Assembly: GCA_023435745.1 (NCBI GenBank)
Contig: JAEZMD010000001.1
Span: 109,305-173,304 of the forward strand
Direction of reading: 5' to 3'
DNA length: 64,000 bases
DNA from: Bacillota bacterium
GTDB lineage: Bacteria > Bacillota > Clostridia > Acetivibrionales > DTU013
Each line of letters begins with the position of its first letter. Within the stretch, counting starts at the first letter, position 1. The position numbers and the translations under genes are program-made. Below the pieces are notes generated by a model. The model was not told the DNA's origin and did no database searches. It worked only from the letters and a program-made list of their open reading frames with translations. Positions 61,201 to 64,000 of this stretch are shown one piece after another.

Positions 61201-62309
61201 CAAATAATAAAGGTTTATCTACCGGAATACACGGTAAAAAACGCAGGGAGCCTGTTTCCAACACCAGCTTGCTCTTGAGAATAACGATCTGCACCTTCTT
61301 CGGCATGTACGTACTGGCCATGCTTGTCTGGGGCGGCGGTTTTTTGAATCCTCAGCAGTTCCTCGATCTTTTCAATAACAACGCGTTTTTGATAGTGATT
61401 GCCTGCGGACTGACTGTTGTTATGATAGCAGGCGGCATTGATATTTCGGGGGGAGGCGTAACTGCGCTTGTGACCATGGTTTGTATTGTTTATCTGGACG
61501 ACCGTGGCGGCAGCGTAATAGGCTCGTTGGGTATAGCTCTGGGTATAGGGATAGCGTTCGGACTGATACAGGGAATATTGATATCATATTTGGATATACA
61601 GCCCTTTATTGTCACTTTAGCGGGTATGTTCTTTGCAAAAGGCATGATAACCATAGTCAGCGCTGTTCCGCGCACAGCGGCACAGGAAGCCTTTGTTGCC
61701 CTTAAGCAATTTCGTTTCGAAATTCCGGGTATCGGATATTATGGAAAGACCGGCAATTTTATTCCCGCGAAAATTGAGCTTGGCGTAATAGTAGCTATAG
61801 CTATAGTATTAGCGGTAGCTGTAATTCTGAAGTGGACGCGATTCGGGCGCAACCTTTATGCAGTAGGCGGTAATAAACAGAGTGCGCTAATGCTTGGCAT
61901 CAATGTAAAACGCACAAAATTCTATTCCTATTTGCTGGCCGGGTTGCTATCCGGAATCGCCGGTTATGTCTATCTGCTGCATACAGGGGCAGGAGACGCT
62001 GCAAATGCTACCGCCGCAGAAATACAGGCGATTGCATCTGCTATTATCGGCGGGACATTATTAACCGGAGGCGTTGGAAGTGTTATCGGTACGCTTTTCG
62101 GGGTGCTTATTTTAAAGACCATGACCAGCATTGTGGTTACTTCAGGGCTTAGGGAGCCATATTGGCAGAGCATTACCACCGGTCTTATGCTGTGCTTCTT
62201 TATATTGCTTCAGAGTGTTGTTCTTGCGCTTCGTGAAAAAAGGGGCTTTAAGTTGCTGCTGCCGGAATGGATGAAGTTAAGGAGCAAAAAATCCGGAGCA
62301 GATAAATAA
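61197..62309 (+). CDS. sugar ABC transporter permease, YjfF-like
   Basis: A 370-residue permease, about nine helices. Motifs ACGLTVVMIAGGIDISGGGVTALVTM near residue 65, QGILISYLDIQPFIVTLAGMFFAKGM near 125, AVGGNKQSALMLGINVKR near 220 and IIGGTLLTGGVGSVIGTLFGVLIL near 281. Together with the YtfT-like protein it should form the heterodimeric channel, as in the E. coli YtfQRT-YjfF galactofuranose importer. Ends the operon. Confidence 0.93.
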   Translation: MTNNKGLSTGIHGKKRREPVSNTSLLLRITICTFFGMYVLAMLVWGGGFLNPQQFLDLFNNNAFLIVIACGLTVVMIAGGIDISGGGVTALVTMVCIVYLDDRGGSVIGSLGIALGIGIAFGLIQGILISYLDIQPFIVTLAGMFFAKGMITIVSAVPRTAAQEAFVALKQFRFEIPGIGYYGKTGNFIPAKIELGVIVAIAIVLAVAVILKWTRFGRNLYAVGGNKQSALMLGINVKRTKFYSYLLAGLLSGIAGYVYLLHTGAGDAANATAAEIQAIASAIIGGTLLTGGVGSVIGTLFGVLILKTMTSIVVTSGLREPYWQSITTGLMLCFFILLQSVVLALREKRGFKLLLPEWMKLRSKKSGADK

Positions 62310-62414
62310 AATTAATTTAATAAAATTTTACATAAAAATGGATTTTAATGGCGATAAATATAAAAATGTGTTATACTACCTACCAGAGCTATACATATGA
62401 ACTGGAGGTGTGTT

Positions 62415-64000
62415 ATGAAAATATTAAAGAAAATTACTGTTTTTTTGTTAGTGATATTTTTACTAAGCACAGGGCTGGTACCCGGAATTCATTTAGATAC
62501 CATGATTGTTCATGCAGGTATCACAGGTACTCAAGAAGCAGCAACGGCTCCGATGCTGACGAGCGCAGAAACCGAAGTTACATTAGCTGAGGGAGTTATG
62601 GTTGCGTTCAAATTTATACCTGCTGTGAGTACAACCTATACAATCAGGTTTATTGGAGGGGAAGATCAATATAGTTATCTGATTCATCAAAGTAATGCTC
62701 AATATGTTATACATGGAGACTTTGAGAATCATGCCATTACAAGCGGTAATGATGAAGATGGACCTTATGGATATCAGCCTGTTATGTCCGCTGATTTAAT
62801 AGAGGGTAATACATATTATATACTTGTATCAGAATATTATGCTGGCGGATCATTAGGGACTATTGATTCAACTATTAGTATAACCGGAGGAGCATTGGTA
62901 AATAATTTGCCTGCGATATCGGCTGCAGCTTCAGCTCAGTCATTAGTACCTGCAGCTGGTGAAAATAATATTGTCACACTGACAGTCAAAGACTTGCTGG
63001 GCAATACAGATACAGAATTTAGCGGAACAAAAAATGTGACAATTTCAGGTGTAATGGAAGCACCTGACGGCTCGTATGGCAGTTTTAATGGCAGTAATCT
63101 CACCGGAGACAGTGCCGCTGCTGGCCAGACTATAGAAGTGATGTTTTCAAACGGACTTGCGACACCCTCGTTATCATTGAATAGTCCAGAATCGCAAACA
63201 ATTGCCTTCAGTATAGAGGGAGTTGCGAATCCTGGCACGAATTCTCTTACAATCTTTCCAACGGCGGGTGCGGCTGCAAGCCTGACGGTGACACAGCAGC
63301 CTGTGCCCGGGGCAGCCAGCGGCAACGCTTTCGCAACCCAGCCTGCTATCACATTGAAGGATCAGTACGGCAATACCTGTGCAAACGGCCCCTCGGCGGC
63401 AGCCAATGTAACTGCGGCAGCTAAAGCGGGAACCGGAGCATGGACGATAGGGGGCACTGTGACAAAAGCTGCATCAGCAGGAGTTGCTGCCTTTACCGAT
63501 CTGACCTGTACGCTGACCACGCCGGGAAATGGCGCGATAACCTTTACAAGCGGTCTCATAACGGTTGACAGTAATACCTTCAATATACCTCAAAATCCGG
63601 CCAAGGTATTGACAGCGGACACAACGGACAATGATGCGGATCATGATATGGAAATAACCTTCGGAGCAGACGCAAACTTTACGACTGCCATCACAGGAGT
63701 AAGTTTTAACGGAAACGCTCTTACATCAAATCAATATACCGTCGATACAGTGAACAACAACAAGATTACCCTGCACCCGGGAAGCTCAGACAATACATAC
63801 CTGAGGACTCCTGCAACGGGAAACGTGGTCATAACAGCCGCAGGCTACAATGATTCAAGCGTGTCACAGACAATAACGGCGGGTGCGGCTGCAAGCCTGA
63901 CGGTGACACAGCAGCCTGTGCCCGGGGCAGCCAGCGGCAACGCTTTCGCAACCCAGCCTGCTATCACATTGAAGGATCAGTACGGCAATACCTGTGCAAA
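62415..64000 (+). CDS. large repetitive secreted surface protein (3' part outside window)
   Basis: Open from ATG 62415 (GGAGGTG 8 bases upstream) to the window edge, at least 528 residues. Signal peptide (KILKKITVFLLVIFLLSTGLVPG). After about 160 unique residues come alternating modules: Ig-like repeats with SLTVTQQPVPGAASG and ITLKDQYGNT (about 285-390, again from about 490), and a domain with DADHDMEITFGADANFT, ITGVSFNGNALTSNQYTV and VVITAAGYNDSSVSQTI (about 395-485) that resembles the DUF1533/Shr-like hemoglobin-interacting fold. Probably an adhesin-like surface protein. Not listed as a closed frame because no stop lies in the window. Confidence 0.85.
   Translation, partial: MKILKKITVFLLVIFLLSTGLVPGIHLDTMIVHAGITGTQEAATAPMLTSAETEVTLAEGVMVAFKFIPAVSTTYTIRFIGGEDQYSYLIHQSNAQYVIHGDFENHAITSGNDEDGPYGYQPVMSADLIEGNTYYILVSEYYAGGSLGTIDSTISITGGALVNNLPAISAAASAQSLVPAAGENNIVTLTVKDLLGNTDTEFSGTKNVTISGVMEAPDGSYGSFNGSNLTGDSAAAGQTIEVMFSNGLATPSLSLNSPESQTIAFSIEGVANPGTNSLTIFPTAGAAASLTVTQQPVPGAASGNAFATQPAITLKDQYGNTCANGPSAAANVTAAAKAGTGAWTIGGTVTKAASAGVAAFTDLTCTLTTPGNGAITFTSGLITVDSNTFNIPQNPAKVLTADTTDNDADHDMEITFGADANFTTAITGVSFNGNALTSNQYTVDTVNNNKITLHPGSSDNTYLRTPATGNVVITAAGYNDSSVSQTITAGAAASLTVTQQPVPGAASGNAFATQPAITLKDQYGNTCA
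63261..63385 (+). repeat. first copy of a 125-base identical coding repeat
   Basis: Identical to 63876-64000 over all visible bases; period 615 bases, exactly 205 codons. Encodes the TAGAAASLTVTQQPVPG to QYGNTCAN module. Identity without silent changes points to recent duplication or gene conversion. Confidence 0.95.
63876..64000 (+). repeat. second copy of the 125-base repeat, cut by the window edge
   Basis: Matches 63261-63385 base for base up to the last base of the window, so the repeat unit certainly continues beyond it. The full unit is probably the whole 615-base module pair. Confidence 0.95.

Noticed and set aside
62348..62590. 80-codon open frame near the start of the repetitive surface protein
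   Set aside because: It is out of frame with the real gene starting at ATG 62415, which has a signal peptide and a strong ribosome binding site.

Overview
The window is chromosomal DNA of an anaerobic, Gram-positive member of the Bacillota, most probably class Clostridia. Evidence: a PPi-dependent phosphofructokinase, a 2-hydroxyacyl-CoA dehydratase/activase-type locus, a T-box leader, a c-di-AMP (ydaO-type) leader, DivIVA, an S-layer (SLH) protein, strong AGGAGG ribosome binding sites, many GTG/TTG starts and a YesM/YesN two-component pair. The genus cannot be fixed from sequence alone. I saw no rRNA, tRNA, CRISPR array, transposase or phage gene.

Layout. 1-2.1 kb: glycolysis (pfp and fba, divergent, with abutting -35 boxes). 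2.2-5.4 kb: a three-gene split version of a CoA-dehydratase/activase protein, two genes of which carry in-frame copies of a short palindromic repeat (core GGGGACGTTTCT). 5.5-7.5 kb: a SIMPL-domain protein, then a c-di-AMP riboswitch ahead of dapB. 7.5-11.4 kb (minus): a DacF-like protein with altered catalytic motifs and an alpha-glucan phosphorylase. 11.7-15.7 kb: a CmpB-type membrane protein, a phosphodiester glycosidase, a propeller-like protein, thioredoxin, a structured non-coding stretch and DivIVA. 15.7-20.2 kb: T-box plus an alaR-alaT-like pair, then an amino-acid ABC importer. 20.2-25.7 kb: prfB with its programmed frameshift, a large secreted protein (minus) and guaA.

25.8-40.4 kb looks accessory. 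It holds a three-gene ABC-2 exporter, a BlaI/M56 regulatory pair with its own operator and a membrane protein, a membrane-bound LuxR-type regulator, a possible attenuator, then a co-directional envelope operon (LuxR-type solo regulator, SLH protein, two lipoproteins, a large secreted protein). Facing it is a DUF2975/XRE/secreted-protein operon with palindromic operators. No gene in the 32.5-38.2 kb operon except the SLH protein and the regulator has a recognisable family; this is my best candidate for an undescribed system.

40.7-52 kb: a DUF368 (undecaprenyl-phosphate translocase family) protein, an AEC transporter, a ykkC-type riboswitch candidate ahead of an NCS2 purine permease, purE-purM-purN-purD, nadD-yqeK, and sigZ with an ArsP-type permease carrying a Cys-rich repeated loop. 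52-62.3 kb: a flavodoxin-like reductase, YesN/YesM, and a YtfQ/YtfR/YtfT/YjfF-type sugar importer with two binding proteins. 62.4 kb to the end: the start of a very large repetitive secreted protein with 125-bp identical repeats, cut off by the window edge.
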